In this document: in pieces, positions 19,283 to 28,085 of the stretch | Layout: every line of letters starts with the position of its first letter | How positions within the stretch are numbered: the first letter of the stretch is position 1 | Assembly (NCBI RefSeq): GCF_009827395.1 | Contig: NZ_WTYX01000001.1 | Location: forward strand, 708,001-772,000 | From: Pontixanthobacter aquaemixtae | GTDB lineage: Bacteria; Pseudomonadota; Alphaproteobacteria; Sphingomonadales; Sphingomonadaceae | Direction: 5' to 3' | DNA: 64,000 bases | Made by a program: the position numbers and the translations under genes | The notes under the pieces: generated by a model | The model's input: only the letters and a program-made list of their open reading frames with translations | Databases searched by the model: none | What the model was told of the DNA's origin: nothing

Positions 19283-20494
19283 TTATTGGTGGTCGAGCAT
19301 GCCGAGCACACGCTTGGCGATGATGTTGTTCTGGATTTCGGTTGAGCCACCATAAATCGTGGTCGCCTTGCCGAAGAGCCAGCCGCGAACGCCGGCAAGC
19401 TCAGCTTGGGTGAAGCCTTCGCCTTCCCAGCCGAGCCCCTGCAGCCCCATGATCTCGATGGTCAGTTCGGCCCGTTCCTGACCCAGCTTGGTGCCCACTT
19501 TCTTAAGGACAGAGCTGATCTCGGACACGCCGCCCTGCGCCTTGCTTTCCTGTGCAGCGCGCCGCGCGGTGAGGAGGAAAGCGTTCCAGCGGATTTCGAA
19601 ATCGGCGATCCGGTCGCGCAAAACCGCGTCCGCGATCCGCCCGTCGCTGTCTGTCTCGACATAGCGTTTGGCGATGTCGGCAAGGCTTGCGCCCATCATC
19701 CGGGCCATGCTTCCGCCGCCGGACAGATTGGTGCGTTCATGCTGCAGCAGGCGTTTGCCGATGGTCCAGCCCTGGCCTTCTTCACCGACAAGGTTCTCCT
19801 TCGGCACTTTCACATCGTCGAAGAAGGTTTCGCAAAACGGGCTCATCCCGCTGATCATCTGGATTGGCCGGACTTCAACGCCCGGAGAATCCATGTCGAT
19901 CAAAAGGAAGCTGATGCCCTTGTGCTTGTCCGACCGATCGGTGCGGACGAGGCAAAAGCATTTGTCCGCCCATTGGCCGCCGCTGGTCCAGGTCTTCTGG
20001 CCATTGACGAGATAATGATCGCCCTTGTCCTCAGCCATGGTCTGCAGGTTGGCGAGGTCGGAGCCTGCGTTCGGCTCACTATAGCCCTGACACCAGCGGA
20101 TCTCCCCGCGGCAGATCGGCGGGATATGTTCGCGCTTCTGCTCCTCGCTGCCATATTCCAGCAGGGTCGGGCCGAACATCATAACGCCCATGCCGCCGAT
20201 AGGATTGTGAGCCTTGGCCTTGGCAAGTTCTTCATTGAGGATCGCCGCGTGCTTGCGGGACAGCCCGCCACCGCCATATTCGGCGGGCCATGTCGGAGTG
20301 CCCCATCCGCGAGAGCCCATCGCTTCCCGCCATGATTTCTGCGCGGCGGTTTCGGTCGCGGGGCCTTCTACCGCTGCCAGCGCATTTCCTTTGGATTTGA
20401 GTTCATCAGGAAAGTTTTCGGCGATAAATTGCCGTACTTCCTGCCGGAATGTCTCCGGGTCGCTTGTGCGATCAATATCTTTCTGGCTTGCCAT
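19283..20494 (-). CDS. acyl-CoA dehydrogenase, large/alpha-type subunit
   Basis: Acyl-CoA dehydrogenase, 403 aa, FAD-dependent alpha,beta-dehydrogenation of acyl-CoA. Motifs: WCQGYSEPNAGSDLANLQT (FAD/substrate loop), VNGQKTWTSGGQWAD, LFGKATTIYGGSTEIQNNI. At the usual MCAD catalytic position the Glu is Gly (IYGGST instead of IYEGT). A Glu at the alternative position used by isovaleryl-CoA dehydrogenase is present in LLQHERTNLSG, so activity is likely kept. Start ATG 20494 has AAGGAGA upstream. With the gene at 18193 it forms a likely alpha2beta2 enzyme. It lies in the operon with two GPH transporters and another acyl-CoA dehydrogenase. Confidence 0.93.
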   Translation of the reverse strand: MASQKDIDRTSDPETFRQEVRQFIAENFPDELKSKGNALAAVEGPATETAAQKSWREAMGSRGWGTPTWPAEYGGGGLSRKHAAILNEELAKAKAHNPIGGMGVMMFGPTLLEYGSEEQKREHIPPICRGEIRWCQGYSEPNAGSDLANLQTMAEDKGDHYLVNGQKTWTSGGQWADKCFCLVRTDRSDKHKGISFLLIDMDSPGVEVRPIQMISGMSPFCETFFDDVKVPKENLVGEEGQGWTIGKRLLQHERTNLSGGGSMARMMGASLADIAKRYVETDSDGRIADAVLRDRIADFEIRWNAFLLTARRAAQESKAQGGVSEISSVLKKVGTKLGQERAELTIEIMGLQGLGWEGEGFTQAELAGVRGWLFGKATTIYGGSTEIQNNIIAKRVLGMLDHQ

Positions 20495-20518
20495 CGTGTT
20501 CTCCTTAAAGTCGTCAGG

Positions 20519-22015
20519 CTATGGCTTGATTGGATGTGGTTGGGTTTCTGGATCAGCGATGCCATCCGCGCCGTCGGCGGATGCGCGCTCTCGTTCCTCA
20601 AGTTCAGCGACGCTGGCTTGGTGGCTTTCCCGGTTGATGCGGTAAGCAAACAGAAAGCCAGCCCCACCGATATAAAGCACCACCAGCAACGGCACATAAG
20701 CCGCGGCAAGCGCACGCGGTAAGGCCGGATCGATTGTCGATGGATCAAGGCCCGGAACGATACCGACGAATGAAACCAGAATGCCGGCCGCAAACACGCC
20801 AAGGCCCGATGTGCTTTTCTGCATCAGCGTGTTGGCGGCGTAGAACAAACCTTCGCTGCGGCGCCCGGTTACAAGCTGGCTTTCCTCGACCACATCACCG
20901 ACCATCGCATGGGTCAAAACGGCTGAGGAAACACCGCATAATTGGAAGATGGTCGAAAACAGGAAGATCGCCGGCACCAGCAGCGGATCGCCATTGTCGA
21001 AGAAGTTGCCCGTGAGGCGCAAAATATAGGGCGTGCTGGCGAAAACCACAGCAATCACAGCAAGGCCGAGCGCGGCATTGCGCTTGCCAAACTTGCGTGA
21101 CGCCCACGGCGCGACAAACAACGCCAGAAACGCGCCGGTGAGCGAGTCAATCGTCAGCACCGCGAGCTGCGCCGAGTTCAAGCCCCACAGATATGTGCCA
21201 AAATAGATGTTCAGCGCAGAGGTCATCCCGACGGAGGTGTATTTGAGCGTACCGAAGGCCAAAATCGCCAGAAATCCGCGATGCGCGAAAGTGCTTTTCA
21301 TCTGGCCAAGTGTTTTCAGCGGCCCCAATTTCTCGGGCTGCGGAGGCATCCGAAAATACTTTACCCGGTGTATCGTGCCGAGGCTGGAAATCAGGATTGC
21401 CGCGAACATGACCGCCGCACCGACAATCGCGAATGTCTCGTAGCCTGCCGGGTTTAACTGGCCGACCGGGTACTCATCTGTAGGTGCCAGGAACACAAGC
21501 AACGTAATGAACGCCATGCCAATCCCGCCGAGATAGGCGAAGAAATAGCGGTAGCTGGCGACCGATGTACGCTCGTCATAATCGCTGGTCAGTTCGGGGG
21601 CGAGGGCGCTGCTCGGGATCTCGAAGAATGTGATAAATGTCCGCACGCAGCAGCCGACGATCAAGATGTACCAGAATGTCTGCGCCTCGCTCATCCCGGC
21701 TGGCGGGAAGAACAGGAACAAAAGGCTGGCCGATGCCGGGACCGCGCTCAGAAACATGAACGGGTGACGGCGGCCCCATTTGGTGCGCAATGTATCGGAC
21801 CATTGGCCGACGATGGGATCGGAAATCGCGTCAACGCAAAGGGCGACGAGAATGGCGAAAGACACCAGATCGGCGCGAATGCCGATCACCTGATTGTAAT
21901 AGAGCAAAAGGAAGGACCGGAAGGCTACATCCTTGACCCCGTATCCGACAGAACCAAAGCCATAGAACAGCTTGGTTGGGATCCCCAGTTTGGGGGCTTG
22001 CGGGTCGGAAACCAT
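20519..22015 (-). CDS. GPH-family (MelB-like) cation symporter, copy 2
   Basis: Glycoside-pentoside-hexuronide/cation symporter family MFS protein, 498 aa, about 12 membrane helices. Diagnostic residues: YNQVIGIRADLVSFA, LCVDAISDPIVGQWSD (the DxxxDPxxGxxSD signature of MelB) and KWGRRHPFMF. I placed the start at ATG 22015, 7 bp after the stop of the upstream paralog; the longer open frame to 22162 lies inside that paralog. Despite the family name, members in degradation clusters may carry non-sugar substrates. Together with the next gene it forms a tandem pair, either two transporters with different ligands or one heteromeric unit (the latter is speculation). Confidence 0.9.
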   Translation of the reverse strand: MVSDPQAPKLGIPTKLFYGFGSVGYGVKDVAFRSFLLLYYNQVIGIRADLVSFAILVALCVDAISDPIVGQWSDTLRTKWGRRHPFMFLSAVPASASLLFLFFPPAGMSEAQTFWYILIVGCCVRTFITFFEIPSSALAPELTSDYDERTSVASYRYFFAYLGGIGMAFITLLVFLAPTDEYPVGQLNPAGYETFAIVGAAVMFAAILISSLGTIHRVKYFRMPPQPEKLGPLKTLGQMKSTFAHRGFLAILAFGTLKYTSVGMTSALNIYFGTYLWGLNSAQLAVLTIDSLTGAFLALFVAPWASRKFGKRNAALGLAVIAVVFASTPYILRLTGNFFDNGDPLLVPAIFLFSTIFQLCGVSSAVLTHAMVGDVVEESQLVTGRRSEGLFYAANTLMQKSTSGLGVFAAGILVSFVGIVPGLDPSTIDPALPRALAAAYVPLLVVLYIGGAGFLFAYRINRESHQASVAELEERERASADGADGIADPETQPHPIKP

Positions 22016-22022
22016 CGGGCTC

Positions 22023-23498
22023 TTACCTGGCTGGCGAGCCAAACGCGCCATCGCGAATGACCTGCTCACGAGCTTGCGCTTCGCGCGACCGCAGCCGTTC
22101 GACATTCTCGCGATGTTTGGCCTCTGTGATAGGATAGAAGAACAGCAAGAGCGCCCCGACAATCCACAGTCCAGCCGATGCAGGAATGTAGTGGATCAGG
22201 AGGCTTTTCTCCATTCCGCGAGTGACCTCTGACACAGCCACCTGGGTAGGAAACTTCGACAGTTCGAGCACAATCCCGGCGACCAGAATGCCCAGCCCGG
22301 CCGAGCATTGCTGCATGAAACTGGAAGCGGCGAAGAATACGCCGGCAGTATGCTGGCCTGTCGTTACCGCGTGATCTTCCACCACATCGGCCAGCATTGA
22401 TGATGTGTTGATCAGTGATATCGCAATCATCGCGCCATAGACCGCGCCGATGACAAACAACGTTGGCACCAGCATCGGGTCGCCGGGCTTAAAAAAGAGA
22501 TCGAAATAGGTGAGGATGAGCGGCGAAAGGCCCAACGTTATTCCGCCAATCGCCATCGCCATCGATGTTCTTCGCTTGCCGAGCCAAGCCGAAAATTTGG
22601 GCGCGAGCGGTGCGGCGATAGTCGCCGCGACAAGGCTGTCAAAGGTTAGGAGCGCAAGCTGGTCGGCTTCCAGTTTGAATATGTAGGTGCCGAAATACAG
22701 CGTCGTCGCGGCATAGAGGCCGATGGCCGTATATTTCAGGACACCAAATCCGAAGATAGCCAAAAATCCCCGGTTTCCGAACGCAGCGAACATTTCCTTC
22801 AAGTGCGAGGGCGGGGTTGCCCCTTCGCCAATCTCGTCGCGCTGGCGCAGGTGCGGTACGCGCTTGAGCGTCCCGATACCGCACACAAGAATAGCCACCA
22901 GAATGAGTGCACCGCCAAGCCAGGCAAACTTCTCATATCCCGCCGGATTGAGCTGGCCGCGCTCATACTCGGGTGTGGCGACAAAAAATACGGCCAGCGA
23001 AAAGGCGGTAAAGCCAAAAGTCCCGACATAGCCGAACCAATAGCGCAATCCGAACAGCTTGGTGCGTTCGGCGTAATTCTCGGTCAGCTCGGGCGTCATT
23101 GCACTGGAAGGGATTTCGAAAGCGCTAATCGAAATTCGCGTCAACGAAGCGAGGGCGAAGATCCAGATACCCATCTGAAAGTCGGTCAGGCCCGTTGGAG
23201 GGAACCATGCCAGGACGAAGAAAAAGGCAGTGGGGAGGGCAGACCCCAATATGAAAGGATGCCGGCGGCCGATACGCGAGCGGGTCATATCGGACCAGCG
23301 CCCGATGAATGGGTCGGCAAAAGCGTCTACCAAGAGAGTAAGAGCAATCGCAGTCGATACGATTGCCGCCGGAACACCAAGGACCTGATTGTAGAACAGC
23401 AGCAGATAGGTGGAAAATGCAGCGTTCTTCACGCCATTCGCGACAGCGCCAAAGCCGTAGCTCAGGCGTTGGCCTCGGCTCATGGCCGGAATCGCCAC
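22023..23498 (-). CDS. GPH-family (MelB-like) cation symporter, copy 1
   Basis: GPH-type MFS transporter of 491 aa, paralogous to the neighbour at 20519-22015. It has LSYGFGAVANGVKN at the start, YNQVLGVPAAIVSTA, LLVDAFADPFIGRWSD and RIGRRHPFIL. A GTG at 23498 with GGAG eight bases upstream is the probable start; ATG 23483, five codons later, is the alternative. It starts 5 bp after the stop of the ACAD10/11-like gene and is followed within 7 bp by the second transporter, so all are cotranscribed. Substrate unknown; the operon suggests a hydrophobic acid, its CoA precursor or a conjugate. Confidence 0.9.
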   Translation of the reverse strand: MAIPAMSRGQRLSYGFGAVANGVKNAAFSTYLLLFYNQVLGVPAAIVSTAIALTLLVDAFADPFIGRWSDMTRSRIGRRHPFILGSALPTAFFFVLAWFPPTGLTDFQMGIWIFALASLTRISISAFEIPSSAMTPELTENYAERTKLFGLRYWFGYVGTFGFTAFSLAVFFVATPEYERGQLNPAGYEKFAWLGGALILVAILVCGIGTLKRVPHLRQRDEIGEGATPPSHLKEMFAAFGNRGFLAIFGFGVLKYTAIGLYAATTLYFGTYIFKLEADQLALLTFDSLVAATIAAPLAPKFSAWLGKRRTSMAMAIGGITLGLSPLILTYFDLFFKPGDPMLVPTLFVIGAVYGAMIAISLINTSSMLADVVEDHAVTTGQHTAGVFFAASSFMQQCSAGLGILVAGIVLELSKFPTQVAVSEVTRGMEKSLLIHYIPASAGLWIVGALLLFFYPITEAKHRENVERLRSREAQAREQVIRDGAFGSPAR

Positions 23499-23503
23499 GC
23501 GGC

Positions 23504-24799
23504 TTACTCCGCCGCCTCCACAATTTCCTCGACCGGGTCGTACATTTCCTTCGCGCGCGCACGGCGTTCGAGCAGCGAGTATTCGGGGAATATCGGGTCC
23601 GCGACATCGCGATAGGCGCGCAGGTGCTGTTTCGCGACAGTCACCTTATGCACTTCGGTCGGCCCATCGGCGATGCCCATCACCATTGACCCGATCAGGC
23701 TGCCGACAAAAGGCATCTCGTTCGAAACGCCCAGCGAACCGTGAATATGGATGCAGCGGTGCGCAATGTCGTGATAGACCTTGGGCATCAGCGCCTTGAT
23801 CGCGGCGATGTCCTTGCGAACCTTGCGATAGTCCTGATATTTATCGATCATCCATGCGGTTTTGAGGACAAACAGCTTGAACTGTTCCAGCTCGATATAG
23901 CTATCGGCGATCTGCATCTGGACGGCCTGATAATCGGCGATGGTACCGGTCCGTGTCTTCCGGCTGACCGCGCGGCGGCTCATCGCGTCGAGCAAGCGCT
24001 TGCAATTGCCGACCGTGCGCATTGCATGGTGGACTCGGCCGCCGCCCAGCCGGGTCTGCGAAATCGCAAAGGCGCCGCCTTGCTTGCCCAGCAGATGATC
24101 GGCGGGGACGCGCACATCGGTATAACGGACGTAACTTTCCGAACCGTTGTCCTGGCCATAGACTCCGACATTGCGGACAATCTCCACGCCGGGCGTATCG
24201 ACCGGAACAATGAACATGCTCATCCGCTCGTGACGCGGCGCATCGGGATCGGTCACCGCCATTACAATCAGGAAATCGGCCCATTTCCCGTTGGTCGAGA
24301 ACCATTTCTCGCCATTGATCTTCCAGTGGTTTCCATCGATTTCGGCGCGGGTGACGAAATTGGTAGGGTCGGAGCCCCCTTGCGGCTCGGTCATGGAGAA
24401 GGCCGAAACGATCTCGTTATTGAGCAGCGGTTCCAGATACCGTGTTTTCTGTTCCGCTGTCCCGTAATGCGCAATAATCTCTGCATTTCCGGTATCCGGC
24501 GCCTGGCAACCGAACACGATCGGCGCGAATGTGGCTCCGCCGAGAATCTCGTTCATAAGGCCCAGCTTTACCTGACCATAGCCTTGTCCGCCGAGCTCGG
24601 GCCCGAGGTGACACGCCCACAGTCCTTTTTCCTTCACTTCCTCTTGAAGAGGCCGGACAAGTTCGTTTCTCTTGGGATTTTTTACGTCGTATGGGTGGAT
24701 GCCCAGCAGGCCGAGAGGCTCGACTTTGTCGCGAACGAATTCGTCCATCCAATCGAGTTTTTCCTGAAATTCAGAATCGGTTTCGAAATCCCATGCCAT
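23504..24799 (-). CDS. acyl-CoA dehydrogenase, ACAD10/11-like
   Basis: Acyl-CoA dehydrogenase of 431 aa, resembling the ACAD10/11 branch. Motifs: FSMTEPQGGSDPTNFVTRA, INGEKWFSTNGKWADF, RLGGGRVHHAMRTVG, HIHGSLGVSNEMPF and, at the C-terminal FAD/substrate site, GIADGPTEVHKVTVAK. In that branch the GPTEVH segment replaces YEGTSEIQ. Start ATG 24799 follows GGAGAGAG; the open frame to 24922 has no better site. It is the first gene of the minus-strand operon (ACAD, two GPH symporters, two-subunit ACAD, MFS). ACAD10/11 relatives handle long or hydroxylated acyl chains, but the substrate here cannot be assigned. Confidence 0.92.
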   Translation of the reverse strand: MAWDFETDSEFQEKLDWMDEFVRDKVEPLGLLGIHPYDVKNPKRNELVRPLQEEVKEKGLWACHLGPELGGQGYGQVKLGLMNEILGGATFAPIVFGCQAPDTGNAEIIAHYGTAEQKTRYLEPLLNNEIVSAFSMTEPQGGSDPTNFVTRAEIDGNHWKINGEKWFSTNGKWADFLIVMAVTDPDAPRHERMSMFIVPVDTPGVEIVRNVGVYGQDNGSESYVRYTDVRVPADHLLGKQGGAFAISQTRLGGGRVHHAMRTVGNCKRLLDAMSRRAVSRKTRTGTIADYQAVQMQIADSYIELEQFKLFVLKTAWMIDKYQDYRKVRKDIAAIKALMPKVYHDIAHRCIHIHGSLGVSNEMPFVGSLIGSMVMGIADGPTEVHKVTVAKQHLRAYRDVADPIFPEYSLLERRARAKEMYDPVEEIVEAAE

Positions 24800-25047
24800 C
24801 GCTATCTCTCTCCACATAGGCACCTTTTCGGCGCTCATCAGGTGAGCATACCGAGATTTCAGATATGAGCAAGAGAGGACTTTCTGCGCGCGCCAATTGG
24901 CGCATGCATCTTGGCCCGGCACATCGATCTATCGAAGCGCTGGGGTGCGAGACTGCCTGCGAATTCCGCAACAGATTATGCTCGGGCCGAAGGCGTACTT
25001 GTCTTCTTGAAAATGCGAACGAGCCGGGGAGGGGGGGCCCGGTTGCT

Positions 25048-26379
25048 TTAGGTCAGCAATTCATTGATCGTGCGGTTTGTTTCCATCGACAGATGGCCCC
25101 AGCGTTCAACCGGCACGCCCATCACTTGCTGAACGGTCAGGCCAACCCGTGAAATGGGATCGCCCCCTCCGGCCATGTGGAATCCGGTGCGAACTTTTCC
25201 GCCTGCATTGCCCGCAATCATCACCGGAATGCCTTCAACTGCATGCGATTTGGCGATTGAGCAGTCCGAATGGGCGAGTACCAGACAATTGTCGAGCAAG
25301 GTGCCGTCGCCCTCTGGAATCGCCGACAAAGCATCCAGAAAATCGCGCCAGCCGAGCATGCTTTGCGTAACGAACTGGCTGTGCTGTTTCTGATAGCCCA
25401 ACTGGCGATCGTCTGGTTCCTCGTGAGTAAGCGTGTGGTGCGTAGTGGTTTCGCCGGGCAGTCGCAGATTCGATGTGGTGTCAGAGAAGAGCATATTGAA
25501 AACTCTTGTCTGGTTGCTCTGCAACGCGCGCGCTAACAGCCCTGCCATGAGGCGATGCGTCTTGAGGACGTCGCCAATTTCTGATCCGGCGCCTTGCGAA
25601 TCCGGGGCATCGGGGCGGGAGAAATTTTCTACCGGGGCAGGCGGCTGAAGCTGTAGCTCAAGCTGCTGCTCGATTTGCCGGATCGAGGTAAAATATTCGT
25701 CTAGCCGATGTTTGTCTGCGGCCCCAACTTCGCGCATCAAACGCTGCCGATCTTCGGAAACAGCCGAAAGCACGCTTTTGCGTGTCATGACTTCTACATC
25801 CGGCTCGAACGTTCCCGAGTTGGGGTCGACAAATCCGGCGCCGAAAATCCGTTTGTAAAGTTCTGCAGGAGAAGTCTCGCTCGGGTTGGGGGAACCGGCG
25901 GAAAAATAGGAATAGGAATTTTCGAGACCGCAGCTGCTGATTTCGAGCGAACGAAAACGCGTTTCACCTCCGATAATCTGACTGATCAGAACATCGAGAG
26001 TGGGCGCTTTCACATTTGTGTCGGGCACGGGGATCCCCGTTCGCATCCCAAGGCAGCCTGTAATATGGGGTTTGTTGGCGACCCCATCGAGTTCGACATC
26101 AAATCCGCTAAGGATCGCCATCTTGTCCTTGTAAGGGGCAAGCGGTTCCAAATCCGCGGGGAGTGCAAAATTTGACCCCGTGGCGGAAGGTATCCATTTC
26201 TCCGGAATAAAGCCGCAGCCCCAGATCCATGTTCCAAACCGTGTCGGGATACGTTGTCCGGTCGCTGCAAGAGCCTGACCGTTATTGTCGAGCATGTAGT
26301 CCAGAAACGGGAGCGAAACGCCCACCGCCGCGCCGCCAACGGCACCGCGCAAAATTGTCCGCCGTGTAAGACTTTTCAT
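25048..26379 (-). CDS. DUF1552 domain protein, Tat-type signal
   Basis: DUF1552 protein, 443 aa, predicted to be exported. The N-terminus MKSLTRRTILRGAVGGAAVG carries a twin-arginine pair followed by a moderate hydrophobic stretch, resembling a Tat signal. The mature part shows features of the family: RFGTWIWGCGFIPEKW, LAPYKDKMAILSGFDVE, GCLGMRTG, TDTLDVL-like segment around 125-140, FSDTTSNLRLPGETTTHH and LVLAHSDCSIAKSHAVEG. DUF1552 is known mainly from Planctomycetes and myxobacteria next to DUF1592-type proteins, with no established function. Here the start overlaps the upstream DUF1592-type gene by 4 bp (ATGA), as expected for a functional pair. Confidence 0.88.
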   Translation of the reverse strand: MKSLTRRTILRGAVGGAAVGVSLPFLDYMLDNNGQALAATGQRIPTRFGTWIWGCGFIPEKWIPSATGSNFALPADLEPLAPYKDKMAILSGFDVELDGVANKPHITGCLGMRTGIPVPDTNVKAPTLDVLISQIIGGETRFRSLEISSCGLENSYSYFSAGSPNPSETSPAELYKRIFGAGFVDPNSGTFEPDVEVMTRKSVLSAVSEDRQRLMREVGAADKHRLDEYFTSIRQIEQQLELQLQPPAPVENFSRPDAPDSQGAGSEIGDVLKTHRLMAGLLARALQSNQTRVFNMLFSDTTSNLRLPGETTTHHTLTHEEPDDRQLGYQKQHSQFVTQSMLGWRDFLDALSAIPEGDGTLLDNCLVLAHSDCSIAKSHAVEGIPVMIAGNAGGKVRTGFHMAGGGDPISRVGLTVQQVMGVPVERWGHLSMETNRTINELLT

Positions 26380-28085
26380 TGCCCGTCTCCATTTGCGGCA
26401 TTGTTTTTCGCCACGCGCCTTGCTGGCTGATCCATAGGACGGACCACAGCAAAGAAATTGTCGCTGGTTGCTATTCGCTCCATGAGCGATGGGACTTGAT
26501 AATCGTCATCTGCAAACCCTTCGATCAACCAATCGAGATAGTAGCGTTCCTTCCAGGTGATATCCCTGCCGACAGCAGAGGTGTACATCCGCTGCGCAAG
26601 GCAACGCGGTGTTTCGGGATGGTTTCGCAATGCTTCTGCAAGATCGTTTGTCGACGCGAAGGCCTGACCGTCAAGATCGCCCGAAAGGTCGATCAAAGAG
26701 CCGTTTTCGTGAGTCCGGTGAGAACCTGCACCGTCATAGGCTTCGAGCGCAAAGCCAATCGGATCCATCACCTTGTGGCAGCCAGCACAGGATGGCTCGG
26801 TGGAGTGGATGTCCAACCGGTCGCGGGCGGTGACATTGGCCTTGTCGACATGTTCTTCGATCGCGGTGAAGTTCACGCTCGCCGGTGGGTCAGGTACTTC
26901 CTGGCACAGGAATATCTTGCGCATGGCATATCCGCGTAGCGTGGGAGAAGATCGGCCCGGATGCGAATGCAAGGCAAGAAATGCGACATGCGATTGAATG
27001 CCGGCGCGATTGGCGTCAGGCTGGAATCGGACGGCTTGCCAACCTTCCCGCTTGGGTATCGGGGTTTTGTATATCACCCCGAGCGATCGGGTAAGGAAAG
27101 TGTCGCGGAGCGTGAACAGATCGCGATAGTCACCGCGATTTTCCAGCAGGTGATCCTCGATTGTTTTCAGAGTTTGCTCTTGCGCTTCGCCAGCCACAAC
27201 CGAGTTGAATGCCGGGTAGATTTGCGGGTCTTTGCTGGTCTCGCCGAAGTCATCAAATTCAAGCATGTCAGCAAAGAAACTGCGCACCGCCTCGGGATAA
27301 CGCTCTGAATCCATCAGCCGCGAAACCTGGCGGCTTACTCCCCAGCTGCCGTCTAGACTGCCGCTCGCCGCCGCATCGAGCAGTTCGGCATCAGGCGGCG
27401 CATTTGTAAGAAAGAAGCTCAGCCGTTCGGCCTTTGAATAGGCGTCGAGTTCCACAATTGCGCCGTCATTCCCTGCCGCCACACGTTCGATGCGGAACAG
27501 GAAGTCTGGCGCGATCAGCATTGAGTACAGGCCCAGTTCGAGCCCGGCATAAAAGCTCCCCAATTGACCGGTGGCGCTTCGCGACAGCCCGACAAATCCG
27601 GAAAGTTCGTCCTGCGAAAGCGGGCGCCTGAACAACAACCGGCCCGTTTCGCCGAGGAATTTCTGCGCGCATGCGGCATCAAATTCGGTTTCGTTCTTTG
27701 GGCCGCAATCAAGGAAAGCGGCGCGGCGTTTCTTCGAAAGGACGCTGGCTGCGATGCCTCTGGCGCTTACTTCATACTGCTCGACAGCGAAGGGCGAGAT
27801 ACCGGCGGCTCCGGTGCCAACAGCAACAAGACCATGCGAACGGAATGGTCGTTCAAACCGTCCGGTGATCTCGGTTTCCGGGCCAAAAATATCGGCGATC
27901 GCATTGCGATATTGTTCCTCGGTCAATCTGCGCACCGTAGGCGGACCGCCCTCCGGGTCAGGTTCGTCGCTGCTGAAAAGCATGACAGCGGCAAACGCCA
28001 ACATCAGGCCCATGATGGCAAACACCACAAATTGCCGCGCCGGTATGGGCATATTGGCCATCAAGGATGAAACGCGATTTGCCAT
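26376..28085 (-). CDS. DUF1587/1595/1592/1588/1585 multidomain protein with haem c motif
   Basis: Exported or membrane-anchored protein of 569 aa with an N-terminal hydrophobic segment (FVVFAIMGLMLAFAAVMLF). The domain order is that of planctomycete-type cytochrome-associated proteins: DUF1587 near 48-110 (VRRLTEEQYRNAIADIFG), DUF1595 near 150-210 (LLFRRPLSQDELSGFV), DUF1592 near 215-345 (AERLSFFLTNAPPD), DUF1588 near 355-460 (HPGRSSPTLRGYAMRKIFLC) and DUF1585 near 480-550. A covalent-haem motif Cys433-Ala-Gly-Cys436-His437 lies in DUF1588. It is preceded by a membrane-anchored unknown protein (1-bp overlap) and followed by DUF1552 (4-bp overlap). Function unknown; the haem motif and a triheme cytochrome next door suggest a periplasmic redox role. 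Confidence 0.9.
   Translation of the reverse strand: MANRVSSLMANMPIPARQFVVFAIMGLMLAFAAVMLFSSDEPDPEGGPPTVRRLTEEQYRNAIADIFGPETEITGRFERPFRSHGLVAVGTGAAGISPFAVEQYEVSARGIAASVLSKKRRAAFLDCGPKNETEFDAACAQKFLGETGRLLFRRPLSQDELSGFVGLSRSATGQLGSFYAGLELGLYSMLIAPDFLFRIERVAAGNDGAIVELDAYSKAERLSFFLTNAPPDAELLDAAASGSLDGSWGVSRQVSRLMDSERYPEAVRSFFADMLEFDDFGETSKDPQIYPAFNSVVAGEAQEQTLKTIEDHLLENRGDYRDLFTLRDTFLTRSLGVIYKTPIPKREGWQAVRFQPDANRAGIQSHVAFLALHSHPGRSSPTLRGYAMRKIFLCQEVPDPPASVNFTAIEEHVDKANVTARDRLDIHSTEPSCAGCHKVMDPIGFALEAYDGAGSHRTHENGSLIDLSGDLDGQAFASTNDLAEALRNHPETPRCLAQRMYTSAVGRDITWKERYYLDWLIEGFADDDYQVPSLMERIATSDNFFAVVRPMDQPARRVAKNNAANGDGQ

Noticed and set aside
23741-24868. Plus-strand open frame of 375 codons
   Set aside because: Antisense to the ACAD10/11-like gene, whose motifs are complete; typical mirror frame of GC-rich DNA.
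25022-25044. G-rich hairpin after the DUF1552 gene as terminator
   Set aside because: Stem AGCCGGG/CCCGGTT has one mismatch and no T tract on the minus strand; not good enough to call.
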